DNA of 64,000 bases from Paraburkholderia nodosa DSM 21604 (GTDB lineage Bacteria; Pseudomonadota; Gammaproteobacteria; Burkholderiales; Burkholderiaceae): positions 1 through 64,000 of the forward strand of contig NZ_JAFA01000011.1 of assembly GCF_000519185.1 (NCBI RefSeq). Reading direction: 5' to 3'. Below, one piece after another: positions 26,561 through 35,843 of this stretch. The position numbers and the translations under genes are program-made. The notes under the pieces are model-generated. The model did no database searches. It was not told the origin of the DNA and worked only from the letters and a program-made list of their open reading frames with translations. How positions within the stretch are numbered: the first letter of the stretch is position 1; every line of letters begins with the position of its first letter.

Positions 26561-27028
26561 ATGCCGATTGTCGTCGTTCTTATTGCCTTCGCCGCGCTTG
26601 TCTACGGCGCGTACTGGTCCTTCAACGCCATCGCGGCGCAGTTCGGCACGGGTGTCGCCGTGGGCGCAGCCGTGCTTGCCGCGGCGCTGTTCGTCGCGCT
26701 CATCGCCTGGTGGTGGCGCCGGATGCGCGACGTGGCGCCCAATGTGCGCGGCGAAGGCGACTGGACGCATCGCGTGGCCGGCGCCTGGGGCGAGGCCCGT
26801 CTCGCGGCGGGCAAGCGCTTCTGCCAGCTGACGCAGGGCGGGGCGCATGGCGCGTATATCTTCGCCGACCTGCAAGGCGCGCAGCCGGCGCGCGATGCCG
26901 ACGGCTGGCACGTGGCGCTGCGTGTCGCCGATCCGAAGCGCCCGCTTTGGCAATTGCCGATGCAAAGCGAGCGTGAGGCGAAGCGCTGGGCGCGCATTTT
27001 CAGGCTCGCGATTGCGCAGAAGCTGTGA
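26561..27028 (+). CDS. Small membrane protein of unknown function
   Basis: The 155-residue product has two adjacent membrane helices (about residues 3-22 and 28-50). An Arg/Trp-rich border (WWWRRMRDV) and a soluble domain of about 100 residues follow. That domain contains AGAWGEARLAAGKRFCQLTQGGAHGAYIF and ends with SEREAKRWARIFRLAIAQKL. I do not recognise the domain. It lies between a peroxiredoxin and a lipoprotein gene on the same strand, but the gaps (139 and 116 bases) do not prove an operon. Confidence 0.6.
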   Translation: MPIVVVLIAFAALVYGAYWSFNAIAAQFGTGVAVGAAVLAAALFVALIAWWWRRMRDVAPNVRGEGDWTHRVAGAWGEARLAAGKRFCQLTQGGAHGAYIFADLQGAQPARDADGWHVALRVADPKRPLWQLPMQSEREAKRWARIFRLAIAQKL

Positions 27029-27144
27029 CAAGGACGCCGCGAGATCGCCGTCTGGCGGCGTGCGCCGCAGCTTGGCCGAACGTTCCGCACGCATCGCTGT
27101 CCCAACTACTTCCCGGCAGTCCTGGCCGGCAACGCAAACTGGAT

Positions 27145-27687
27145 ATGTCACGAAAACCCTGGATCGCGGCGGCCTTGATCGCCGTCTGCGCCACGCTGCT
27201 CGCGGCGTGCGACCAGCAAAAGGTCGCTGACGCCGTCAACGCGATCAAACCCGATTCGATGGCGTTCGGCGGCCTGCGTATTGGCGTTTCGACGGTCGAG
27301 GACGTGCGCCGGCAGGCGGGCAAGCCCGAAATGGTGTGGGAGGACGACGACGGCGCGCAGCGCCTCGAATACCCGCGTGGGCCCAACGGCCTCACCACGT
27401 GGATGCTCGACTTCGACGCAAACGGCAAGCTCGTGGCGATGACCCAGGCGCTCACGGCGCAGAATATCGCCGAGGTCGTGCCGGGCATGCCGCAGGACGA
27501 AGTGCGGCGCCTGCTCGGCAAGCCGGCCACGGTAGCAAAATACGCGTTGAGCCACGAGGAAGTGTGGAGCTGGCACTGGGCCGAAGGCGGCGTGGCGGGG
27601 GACGGCATGTTCAACGCCCATTTCGCGCCGGATGGGCTCGTGATCAGGACGTCGCGCTCGGACGCACCGGGTCACGAGCAGCATTGA
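27145..27687 (+). CDS. BamE/SmpA-like lipoprotein, second copy
   Basis: The 180-residue protein has a lipoprotein signal with the lipobox LAAC (Cys at about residue 22). Two BamE-like units follow: GVSTVEDVRRQAGKPE near residue 52 and PGMPQDEVRRLLGKPA near residue 115, each followed by a Trp-containing strand. It is clearly homologous to the protein at 2423-3004; LEYPRGP and TQALTA occur in both. The ATG at 27145 is chosen because it begins the signal peptide. It probably lies in the outer membrane facing the periplasm. The function is unknown. Confidence 0.75.
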   Translation: MSRKPWIAAALIAVCATLLAACDQQKVADAVNAIKPDSMAFGGLRIGVSTVEDVRRQAGKPEMVWEDDDGAQRLEYPRGPNGLTTWMLDFDANGKLVAMTQALTAQNIAEVVPGMPQDEVRRLLGKPATVAKYALSHEEVWSWHWAEGGVAGDGMFNAHFAPDGLVIRTSRSDAPGHEQH

Positions 27688-27730
27688 GGCGGCGAGCGCA
27701 TCGATCGCGCCAGCCGCAAGGAGGAAGCAG

Positions 27731-27994
27731 ATGAAACGTCTCGCGTTGCTATGGCATGTGGTGAAGGGCGATGCGCGCGTGCTGTGGCACGCGCTGCGTC
27801 AGCCGGGGCGCCCCGTGTGGCTCGTGCCCGCCACGGCGCTGCTCGCGCTCTATGCGCTCGACCCGTTCAATATCGCGATGCCGCTCGCCGGTATCGTGGA
27901 CGACGGCATCATCGTGCCGCTGGTGCTGCATCTGATCGTGCGCTGCCTGCCCGCGCATTTGCGCCAGCGCGAGCCTCGACGGGCACGCGCATAA
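27731..27994 (+). CDS. YkvA-like (DUF1232) small membrane protein
   Basis: This 87-residue protein carries the YkvA core: a hydrophobic segment PATALLALYALDPFNIAMPLAGIVDDGIIVPLVLHLI from about residue 36. Its DPFN and VDDGI positions correspond to the usual SPIDLIPD and LDD motifs. The C-terminus is short and basic. The gene is 43 bases after the lipoprotein gene with an AAGGAGG site. A bidirectional terminator lies immediately after the stop. Its function in other bacteria is not established. Confidence 0.7.
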   Translation: MKRLALLWHVVKGDARVLWHALRQPGRPVWLVPATALLALYALDPFNIAMPLAGIVDDGIIVPLVLHLIVRCLPAHLRQREPRRARA

Positions 27995-28026
27995 AAAAAC
28001 GGCTGAAGCCACGCTTCAGCCGTTTT
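27993..28026. terminator. Bidirectional terminator between the YkvA-like gene and mdtC
   Basis: ACGGCTGAAGC (27999-28009) pairs with GCTTCAGCCGT (28013-28023). There is an A-run before (27993-27999) and a T-run after (28023-28026), so it can end transcripts from both convergent genes. Confidence 0.9.
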
Positions 28027-28045
28027 CTGCTGCAAGACCGCCCAC

Positions 28046-31000
28046 TCACTCCGCCTGCGCCGCGGGCGCTGCGCGACCGCGCTTCTCATCCCACCACACG
28101 CGCAGCCGGTCCATGTACAGGTACACCACCGGCGTCGTATAGAGCGTGAGCATCTGGCTCACGATCAGCCCGCCCACGATCGAGATACCGAGCGGCGCGC
28201 GCAGTTCCGCGCCTTCGCCGCGCCCGAACGCGAGCGGCAGCGCGCCCAGCAGCGCCGCGCAGGTCGTCATCATGATCGGCCGGAAGCGCAGCAGACAGGC
28301 CTGATGGATCGCATCGCGCGAACTCAGCCCCTCACGCGACGCCTGGATCGCGAAGTCCACCATCATGATCGCGTTCTTCTTCACGATGCCGATCAGCAGA
28401 ATCACGCCGATCAGCGCGATGATGCTGAACTCCGTCTTGAAGAGCAGCAGCGCGAGCAGGGCGCCCACGCCCGCCGAGGGCAAGGTGGAGAGAATCGTGA
28501 GCGGGTGGATGTAGCTCTCGTACAGAATGCCCAAAACGATATACACGGCCGCGAGCGCCGCGAGAATCAGGAGCGGCTGGTTGTCGAGCGACTGCTGGAA
28601 CGCCTGCGCCGTGCCCTGGAAGCTGCCGTGAATCGTCGCGGGCATGCCGATCTCGCCCATCGTGTCGTAGATCGCCTGGGTGGCGTCGGAGAGCGATTTG
28701 CCGGGCGGCAGGTTGAACGAGATCGTCGAGGCCACGAACTGGCTCTGGTGGTTCACCGAAAGCGGCGTCGTGCCGGGGCCGAACGAGGCGATCGACGAGA
28801 GCGGCACCATGGTTTCCTTCGACGTGGAGACGGCCGCGCCCGACGACGCGCTCGACTTGCCGCTCGCGGCGAGCGAGTTGGTCGCGAGGTTGCGCGCGGA
28901 GTCGGCGGCGATGGTCGCGGCGCTCGATGCGGTAGTGGCGGCCGTGCCGCCCGTCGAGGCGGTGGTCGGGCCCGTCACCGTGCCTGCCGTCGCGTTGGTG
29001 CTCTGCGCGCCGCTCGCCGTGCCGCCCGAGGTGCTCACCCAGATCTCGTTGAGCATGGTCGGGCTCTGCCAGTACTTCGGCGCGACTTCCATCACCACGT
29101 GGTACTGGTTGAGCGGGTTGTAGATCGTCGAGACCTGGCGCTGGCCGAACGCGTCGTAGAGCGTGTTGTCGATCTGCGAGGGCGTGACGTTCAGCCGCGC
29201 GGCGCTCTGCCGGTCGATGTTGATCATCGATTCGAGGCCGCCTTGCTGCTGGTCCGAATTCACATCGGCGAGTTCGGGGCGCGCCTGCAACGCCTCGGTG
29301 AGCTTCGGCCCCCACTTGTAGAGGTCGGCGGTGTTGTCCGCGAGCAGCGTGAACTGGTACTGCGCGTTCGACTGCCGCCCACCCACGCGGATGTCCTGCA
29401 CCGCCTGCAGGAAGGTGCGCGCGCCCGCCACGTCCGAGAGCGGTCCGCGCAGCTGCGCGATCACCTCATCGGCGGAAAGCTTGCGCTCGCTCTTGGGCTT
29501 GAGCGAGACGAACATGAAGCCCGAGTTGGTCGCGCGCCCGCCCGAAAATCCCGCGACCGATTCCACTGCCGGATTCGCCTGCACGATGCGCATCATCTCG
29601 GAGAACTTCACCTTCATTGCCTGGAACGAGGTGGCCTGGTCGGCCTGGATGCCGCCGACGAGACGCCCCGTGTCCTGCTGCGGGAAGAAGCCCTTGGGCA
29701 CGACCACGTAGAGCGCGACGTTCAGCGCGATGGTCGCGACGAGCGTGAGCAGGATGACGAACGGATGTGCCAGCGCCCAGCCGAGCGTGCGCTCGTAGCC
29801 GCCCTGCATGCGCAGGAAACCGCGTTCGAGCCATTGCGCGAAGCGGCCTTCCTCCTTCTTCTCGTGCGCTTCCTGGAGCAGGCGCGAGCACATCATCGGC
29901 GTGAGCGTGAGCGAGACGGCGAGCGACACCGCAATGGCGAGCGAAAGCGTGAGCGCGAACTCGCGGAACAGGCGCCCGACAATGCCGCCCATCAGCAAAA
30001 TCGGCAGGAACACGGCGACGAGCGAGACGCTGATCGAGAGCACCGTGAAGCCCACCTCGCGCGCGCCGAGCAGCGCCGCCTTCATGCGCGGCGCGCCGTT
30101 TTCGATATGCCGCGAGATGTTCTCCAGCACGACGATGGCGTCGTCCACGACGAAGCCGGTCGCGATGGTGAGCGCCATCAGCGAGAGATTGTCGAGCGAG
30201 AAGCCCATCAGGTACATGGCCGCGAAGGTGCCGATGATCGAGATGGGCACGGCCACGCTCGGAATGAGCGTCGCGCGCCAGTTGCGCAGGAACAGGAACA
30301 CCACCATCACGACGAGCGCCACGGCGATCATGAGCGTGCGCTCGGTGTCCTTGAGCGAGGAGCGGATCGTGACGGAGCGGTCGGACGTCGGGATCACCTC
30401 GACGTCGGCGGGCAGCGACGCCTTGAGCTGCGGCAGCATGGCGACCACGCGGTCGACCGTCTCGATGATGTTCGCCCCCGGCTGGCGGTAGAGGATCACG
30501 AGCACGGAACGCTTGCCGTTGGCCAGCCCGATGTTGCGCAGGTCTTCCACCGAATCGACCACTTCGCCCACGTCCGAGAGTTTCACGCCCGCGCCGTTGC
30601 GGTAGGCGATCACGAGGTCCTTGTACTGGCTCGCCTTGCTCGCCTGGTCGTTGGTGTAGAGCTGAAAGCGCTGCGGGCCGAATTCGATATCGCCCTTGGG
30701 GCTGTTGGCGTTGGCCGAGGCGAGCGCCGCGCGCACGTCTTCGAGGCCGATGCCGTAGTGAAACAGCGCGTGCGGCTCCAGCTCAACGCGCACGGCCGGA
30801 TTCGCCGAGCCGCTCACGTCGACTTCGCCCACGCCGTCCACCTGCGAGAGCGACTGCTGCAGCACCGTGGCCGCCGAGTCGTAGAGCTGGCCCGCGCTCA
30901 ACGTGGGCGAGGTGAGCGCGAGAATCAGAATCGGTGCGTCGGCGGGGTTGACCTTGTGGTAGGTCGGGTTCTGCCGCAGGCTCGTGGGCAGGTCGGCGCG

Positions 31001-31345
31001 CGCGGCGTTGATTGCCGCCTGCACGTCGCGCGCCGCGCCGTCGATGTCGCGGTTCAGGCCGAATTGCAGCGTGATGCGCGTGCTGCCCACCGAGCTTTGC
31101 GAGGTCATCTCCGTGACGTCGGCGATCGAGCCGAGGTGCCGCTCCAGCGGGCTCGCCACACTGGTCGCCACCGTTTCGGGGCTCGCGCCCGGCAAGGTGG
31201 CCTGCACGGAGATGGTCGGAAAGTCCACCTGCGGCAAGGGCGCGACCGGCAGCTTCGTGAACGCGAAGAGGCCGGCCAGTGCGATGCCGATGGCGAGCAG
31301 CGTGGTCGCGACGGGGCGCGAGATGAACGGGCGCGAGAGATTCAT
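28046..31345 (-). CDS. mdtC: RND multidrug efflux pump inner-membrane protein, MdtC type
   Basis: The 1099-residue protein has the RND plan: helix 1 at residues 8-28, two large periplasmic domains and twelve membrane helices. The proton-relay Asp pair is in ATGFVVDDAIVVLEN near residue 400 and the Lys in GIVKKNAIMMVDFA. GFFPQQDTGRLVGGIQADQATS opens the second periplasmic domain. It is longer than typical MdtC proteins because residues about 768-842 are a Ser/Thr/Ala/Gly-rich insertion in the second periplasmic half. It would form the pump with MdtB and MdtA. It is the third gene of the operon; its start is 5 bases from the mdtB stop. Confidence 0.92.
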   Translation of the reverse strand: MNLSRPFISRPVATTLLAIGIALAGLFAFTKLPVAPLPQVDFPTISVQATLPGASPETVATSVASPLERHLGSIADVTEMTSQSSVGSTRITLQFGLNRDIDGAARDVQAAINAARADLPTSLRQNPTYHKVNPADAPILILALTSPTLSAGQLYDSAATVLQQSLSQVDGVGEVDVSGSANPAVRVELEPHALFHYGIGLEDVRAALASANANSPKGDIEFGPQRFQLYTNDQASKASQYKDLVIAYRNGAGVKLSDVGEVVDSVEDLRNIGLANGKRSVLVILYRQPGANIIETVDRVVAMLPQLKASLPADVEVIPTSDRSVTIRSSLKDTERTLMIAVALVVMVVFLFLRNWRATLIPSVAVPISIIGTFAAMYLMGFSLDNLSLMALTIATGFVVDDAIVVLENISRHIENGAPRMKAALLGAREVGFTVLSISVSLVAVFLPILLMGGIVGRLFREFALTLSLAIAVSLAVSLTLTPMMCSRLLQEAHEKKEEGRFAQWLERGFLRMQGGYERTLGWALAHPFVILLTLVATIALNVALYVVVPKGFFPQQDTGRLVGGIQADQATSFQAMKVKFSEMMRIVQANPAVESVAGFSGGRATNSGFMFVSLKPKSERKLSADEVIAQLRGPLSDVAGARTFLQAVQDIRVGGRQSNAQYQFTLLADNTADLYKWGPKLTEALQARPELADVNSDQQQGGLESMINIDRQSAARLNVTPSQIDNTLYDAFGQRQVSTIYNPLNQYHVVMEVAPKYWQSPTMLNEIWVSTSGGTASGAQSTNATAGTVTGPTTASTGGTAATTASSAATIAADSARNLATNSLAASGKSSASSGAAVSTSKETMVPLSSIASFGPGTTPLSVNHQSQFVASTISFNLPPGKSLSDATQAIYDTMGEIGMPATIHGSFQGTAQAFQQSLDNQPLLILAALAAVYIVLGILYESYIHPLTILSTLPSAGVGALLALLLFKTEFSIIALIGVILLIGIVKKNAIMMVDFAIQASREGLSSRDAIHQACLLRFRPIMMTTCAALLGALPLAFGRGEGAELRAPLGISIVGGLIVSQMLTLYTTPVVYLYMDRLRVWWDEKRGRAAPAAQAE

Positions 31346-31349
31346 CGCG

Positions 31350-34300
31350 TCAGCTCTCCGACGAAGACGACGCCGCGCCTTGCGAGCCGCTGCCGAAGCG
31401 CTGGCGCAGACGCTGCGCGATGCGGTCGAACGCGAGGTAGATCACCGGCGTCGTAAAGAGCGTGAGCGCCTGGCTCACGATCAGGCCGCCCGCAATCGCG
31501 ATGCCGAGCGGCCGGCGCAGCTCGCTGCCCGCGCCGTAGCCGAGAATCAGCGGCACGGCGCCGAGCAGCGCCGCCATCGTCGTCATCATGATCGGTCGGA
31601 AGCGCAACAGACACGCCTGGTAGATCGCCTCGCGCGGCGATTTGCCTTCGTGGCGCTCGGCCTCGAGCGCGAAGTCGATCATCATGATGGCGTTCTTCTT
31701 CACGATGCCGATCAGCAGCACGATGCCGATGATGCCGATGATGTCGAGATCGTGCCCGGTCAGGATCAGCGCCAGCAGCGCGCCGATCCCGGCCGACGGC
31801 AGCGTGGAGAGAATCGTGATCGGATGAACGAAGCTTTCGTACAGCACGCCGAGCACGATGTACATCGTGACGATGGCCGCGAGGATCAGGAACAGCTCGT
31901 TGGACAGCGACGCCTGGAACGCGAGCGCGGCGCCCTGGAAGCGCGTCTGGAACGAGCCCGGCAGGCCGATGTCCTTTTCCGCCTGCTGAATCGCCTTCAC
32001 TGCCGCGCCGAGCGAAGAGCCCGGAGCCAGGTTGAACGAGATCGTCGTGGCCGGGAACTGCGAGAGATGCGTGACGAGCAGCGGCGCGGGCCGCTCGTGG
32101 AACTTCGCGATGGCCGAGAGCGGCACCTGGCCCGTGCTCGAGGTCGAAGAGGGCAGGTAGATCGAGTTCAGCGCGTCGGTGTAGTGCTGCATCACCGGAT
32201 CGGCTTCGAGAATCACGCGGTACTGGTTCGACTGCGTGAAGATCGTCGAGATGATGCGCTGGCCGTAGGCGTCGTACAGCGCGTTGTCCACCGTCGCGGG
32301 CGTGATGCCGTAGCGCGCCGCGCTCGCGCGGTCGATCTCGATGAACACGGAGCTGCCCTGGTCCTGCAGGTCGGTCGCGACATCCGCGAGTTCGGGCAGT
32401 TGCTGCAAACGCTGCACGAGCTTCGGCACCCAGGTCGTGAAGTCCTGGATGTTCGGCGTGGTGAGCATGAACTGGTACTGCGTCGGGCTCACCGTCGAGT
32501 CGATCGTGAGGTCCTGCACCGGCTGCATGTAGAGCGTCGCGCCCGGCACGTGGGCCACGCTCTTTTGCAGGTCGCGGATGATCTCGCTCGCCGTTTCGCT
32601 GCGGTCGTCGCGCGGCTTCAGGTTGATCAGCATGCGGCCGCTGTTGAGCGTGATGTTGGTGCCGTCCACGCCGATGAACGACGTGAGGCTCTCGACGTTC
32701 TCGTTCTTGAGAATCTCCGCGGCGAGCGCCTGCTGGCGCTCGGCCATCGACGCATACGACACCGACTGCGGCATCTGCGTGATGGCCTGGATCACGCCCG
32801 TATCCTGCACTGGGAAGAAGCCCTTGGGCACGATCACGTAGAGAATGCCGGTGAGCACGAGCGTGATGAGGAACACGATCATCGTGAGGCGCTGGCGCGC
32901 GAGCACCCATTCGAGCGCCACGCCATAGCGGCCGATCACATAGTCGAAGAACCCATGCACGCGCGCCTCGAAGCGGTGGCTTTCGGGCGGCGGCGTGTGG
33001 CGCAGCATCTTCGCGCACATCATCGGCACGAGCGTGAGCGAGACCACGGCCGAGATCACGATCGTCACCGCGAGTGTGATGGCGAATTCGTGGAACAGGC
33101 GGCCCACCACGTCGCCCATGAAGAGCAGCGGAATCAGCACGGCGATGAGCGACACCGTCAGCGAGATGATGGTGAAGCCGATCTGCTTCGAACCCTTTAG
33201 CGCCGCTTCGAGCGGTGTTTCGCCATCCTCGACGTAGCGCGCGATGTTCTCGATCATGACGATGGCGTCGTCCACCACGAAGCCGGTCGCGATGGTGAGC
33301 GCCATTAACGACAGGTTGTCGAGCGAGAACCCGCACAGGTACATGACCGCGAGCGTGCCGATGAGCGAGAGCGGCACCGAAAGGCTCGGAATGATCGTGG
33401 CGTAGATGTTCGCGAGGAACAGATACATCACCAGCACCACGAGCACCACCGACATCAGCAGCTCGAACTGCACGTCGCGTACCGAGGCGCGGATCGTGGT
33501 GGTGCGGTCGGTGACGATCTGCACGTCGAGCGAAGAGGGCAGCGATTCCTGCAGCTGCGGCAACAGCGCCTTGATGCTGTCCACCACCTGGATCACGTTT
33601 GCGCCCGGCTGGCGCTGCACGTTCAGGATGATCGCGGGCGTGCCGTCCGCCCACGCGCCGAGCTTGGTGTTCTCCGCGCCCTGCACGATGTTCGCGACGT
33701 CGGTGAGCATGACGGGGCGGCCGTTGCGGTAGGCGATCACGGCGTCCTTGTACGCGTCGGCGTCGGTCAGCTGGTCGTTCGCGTTGATCGTATAGGCGCG
33801 CGTGGGGCCGTCGAAGTTGCCCTTGGGCGTGTTGACGTTCAGGTTCGAGATGCTCGTGCGCAGGTCGTCGAGGTTCAGGCCGTAAGCCGCGAGCGCGCGC
33901 GGATTCGCCTGGATGCGCACGGCCGGGCGCTGGCCGCCCGAGAGGCTCACGAGGCCCACGCCCGCCACCTGCGAAATTTTCTGCGCGAGGCGGGTGTCGG
34001 CGAGATCCTGGATCTGCGTGAGCGGCAGCGTCTTCGAGGTGATCGCGAGCGTGAGGATCGGCGCGTCGGCGGGATTGACCTTGGCGTAGATCGGCGGCGC
34101 GGGCAGGTCCGAGGGCAGCAGGTTGCCGGCCGCGTTGATGGCGGCCTGCACTTCCTGTTCGGCCACGTCGAGCGGCAGGTCGAGGCTGAACTGGAGCGTG
34201 ATGACCGAGGAGCCCGCCGAACTCTGCGACGACATCTGGTTGAGCGACGGCATCTGCCCGAACTGACGTTCGAGCGGCGCCGTGACCGAGGACGTCATCA

Positions 34301-34472
34301 CGTCCGGGCTCGCGCCCGGGTAGAAGGTCTGCACCTGGATGGTCGGGTAATCGACTTCGGGCAGGGCGGAAAGCGGCAGAAAGCGCAGCGCGACGAGGCC
34401 GACCAGCATGATCGCCGCCATGAGCAGCGCCGTGCCGACCGGCCGCAGGATAAAGGCGCGGGATGGATTCAT
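31350..34472 (-). CDS. mdtB: RND multidrug efflux pump inner-membrane protein, MdtB type
   Basis: The 1040-residue RND protein has a normal length. It opens MNPSRAFILRPVGTALLMAAI, has the Asp pair in ATGFVVDDAIVMIEN near residue 403, and the Lys of GIVKKNAIMMIDFA near residue 955. GFFPVQDTGVIQAITQMPQSVS is typical of the MdtB/MdtC group. With MdtC it should make the heterotrimeric proton-driven pump; in E. coli this pump exports bile salts, novobiocin and similar compounds. The gene is 6 bases downstream of mdtA and 4 bases before mdtC on the minus strand. Confidence 0.93.
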   Translation of the reverse strand: MNPSRAFILRPVGTALLMAAIMLVGLVALRFLPLSALPEVDYPTIQVQTFYPGASPDVMTSSVTAPLERQFGQMPSLNQMSSQSSAGSSVITLQFSLDLPLDVAEQEVQAAINAAGNLLPSDLPAPPIYAKVNPADAPILTLAITSKTLPLTQIQDLADTRLAQKISQVAGVGLVSLSGGQRPAVRIQANPRALAAYGLNLDDLRTSISNLNVNTPKGNFDGPTRAYTINANDQLTDADAYKDAVIAYRNGRPVMLTDVANIVQGAENTKLGAWADGTPAIILNVQRQPGANVIQVVDSIKALLPQLQESLPSSLDVQIVTDRTTTIRASVRDVQFELLMSVVLVVLVMYLFLANIYATIIPSLSVPLSLIGTLAVMYLCGFSLDNLSLMALTIATGFVVDDAIVMIENIARYVEDGETPLEAALKGSKQIGFTIISLTVSLIAVLIPLLFMGDVVGRLFHEFAITLAVTIVISAVVSLTLVPMMCAKMLRHTPPPESHRFEARVHGFFDYVIGRYGVALEWVLARQRLTMIVFLITLVLTGILYVIVPKGFFPVQDTGVIQAITQMPQSVSYASMAERQQALAAEILKNENVESLTSFIGVDGTNITLNSGRMLINLKPRDDRSETASEIIRDLQKSVAHVPGATLYMQPVQDLTIDSTVSPTQYQFMLTTPNIQDFTTWVPKLVQRLQQLPELADVATDLQDQGSSVFIEIDRASAARYGITPATVDNALYDAYGQRIISTIFTQSNQYRVILEADPVMQHYTDALNSIYLPSSTSSTGQVPLSAIAKFHERPAPLLVTHLSQFPATTISFNLAPGSSLGAAVKAIQQAEKDIGLPGSFQTRFQGAALAFQASLSNELFLILAAIVTMYIVLGVLYESFVHPITILSTLPSAGIGALLALILTGHDLDIIGIIGIVLLIGIVKKNAIMMIDFALEAERHEGKSPREAIYQACLLRFRPIMMTTMAALLGAVPLILGYGAGSELRRPLGIAIAGGLIVSQALTLFTTPVIYLAFDRIAQRLRQRFGSGSQGAASSSSES

Positions 34473-34478
34473 GCTGGC

Positions 34479-35843
34479 TTACTGGGCTTGCGTCTGCGAG
34501 GCGTGGCGATGGCCATGACGCGCGCCCGAGGCCGCGCCGGCCGCCGAGGCGCCTTTCGCGCCCGCGGCGCCCGACGCCCCCTTCGCGTGTTGCGGATGCT
34601 CGGCGGGAATCGTGATCTTCGCGCCTTCGCGCAGACGGTCGGAGCCGTCGGTCACCACGCGCTCGCCCACGGCGAGGCCCGAGGCGATGCTGGTGCGCTC
34701 GGCATCGACGGGGCCGATCTTCACGAGCCGCACCGTCACCGTGTTGTCGGGCTTCGCGACATAGACGTACTGCCCTTGCGAACCGTTGAGCACGGCCGAA
34801 GTCGGCACGATCACGGCGTCGTGGATCGTATCGACGAGCAGGCGCGCGTTCACGAACTGATTCGGAAAGAGCCCTTGTTCGTGGTTCGTGAAGCTCGCGC
34901 GCAGCTTGACGGTGCCCGTGGTGGTGTCGATCTGGTTGTCGATGGTCTGGAGCGACCCGGCTTCGAGCATCGTCGTGTTGCTGCGGTCGTAGGCCGTGAC
35001 CGACATTTTCGTGCCCGCGCGCAGCTGCTTCATGATGGGCGGCAGGTTGTCCTCCGAAGTCGTGAAGATCACGCTGATCGGCTCGAGCTGCGTGAGCACG
35101 ACGATGCCGTTGGTGTCGCCGGGCGTCACGTAGTTGCCCGGATCGACCTGGCGCAGGCCCACGCGGCCCGATACGGGCGCCGTGATGCGCGCATAGGTGA
35201 GGTCGAGCTTGTAGGTATCGACGCTGGCCTGATCGGACTTGACGGTGCCCTCATATTGCTTGACGAGCGAGGCCTGCGTGTCGACCTGCTGGCTCGCGAT
35301 CGAGTCTTGCGAGAGCAGCGTCTGGTAGCGCTTGAGGTCGAGGCGCGCCGTGGCGAGCAGCGCCTGGTCGCGCGCGAGCTGGCCTTCGGCGTTGGAGAGC
35401 GAGATCTGGTACGGGCGCGGGTCGATTTGCGCGAGCACATCGCCCTTTTTCACCATCTGGCCTTCCTGGAAGTACACGTCCTGAAGCGTGCCGGATAGTT
35501 GTGTGCGCACCGTGATGTCGGCGAGCGGCGTGACCGTGCCGAGCGCGGTGATGACGATGGGCATGTCGCCGGCCTTCGCGGTGGTCACGCTCACTGGCTG
35601 CGGCATGCTGGCCATGGCGCCCGGACCGCCGTGACGCGTGTGCGCGCCGGCCGCCGGTGTGGCGTTGCCGCCCGAGAGCGCCTTGTTCCACGGTTGCCAG
35701 CGTGCGAGTACGATGCCGGCGATCACGATGACCACACCCAGCGCGATGAACTTGCCCTTGCCGCGCCTCGCGGCGACCGGAGCGGGGGACTGCGGCGTCG
35801 TTTCTTTACGGGGGGAATCCGGGCGCTTTTCTTGTTGATCCAT
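34479..35843 (-). CDS. mdtA: RND efflux periplasmic adaptor, MdtA type
   Basis: The 454-residue membrane fusion protein has an N-terminal anchor helix (about 32-49). A biotinyl-lipoyl-like domain follows with LADITVRTQLSGTLQDVYFQEGQMVKKGDVLAQIDPRPYQ. A coiled-coil hairpin, a beta-barrel and a membrane-proximal domain come next (VPTSAVLNGSQGQYVYVAKPDNTV). The last 45 residues are Ala/Gly/His-rich and probably disordered. It links the MdtBC pump to an outer-membrane channel, which is not encoded here. It is the first gene of the operon; the promoter must lie in 35844-36242. Confidence 0.92.
   Translation of the reverse strand: MDQQEKRPDSPRKETTPQSPAPVAARRGKGKFIALGVVIVIAGIVLARWQPWNKALSGGNATPAAGAHTRHGGPGAMASMPQPVSVTTAKAGDMPIVITALGTVTPLADITVRTQLSGTLQDVYFQEGQMVKKGDVLAQIDPRPYQISLSNAEGQLARDQALLATARLDLKRYQTLLSQDSIASQQVDTQASLVKQYEGTVKSDQASVDTYKLDLTYARITAPVSGRVGLRQVDPGNYVTPGDTNGIVVLTQLEPISVIFTTSEDNLPPIMKQLRAGTKMSVTAYDRSNTTMLEAGSLQTIDNQIDTTTGTVKLRASFTNHEQGLFPNQFVNARLLVDTIHDAVIVPTSAVLNGSQGQYVYVAKPDNTVTVRLVKIGPVDAERTSIASGLAVGERVVTDGSDRLREGAKITIPAEHPQHAKGASGAAGAKGASAAGAASGARHGHRHASQTQAQ

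Noticed and set aside
28304..31456. A 1050-codon plus-strand reading frame antisense to mdtC
   Set aside because: It is rich in Arg, His, Asp and Glu with no family motif, and lies opposite a clear RND gene. High GC third-position bias leaves antisense frames open.
30984..33200. Long plus-strand frame across the mdtC/mdtB junction
   Set aside because: No domain, no ribosome-binding site, and it spans two well-supported opposite genes.
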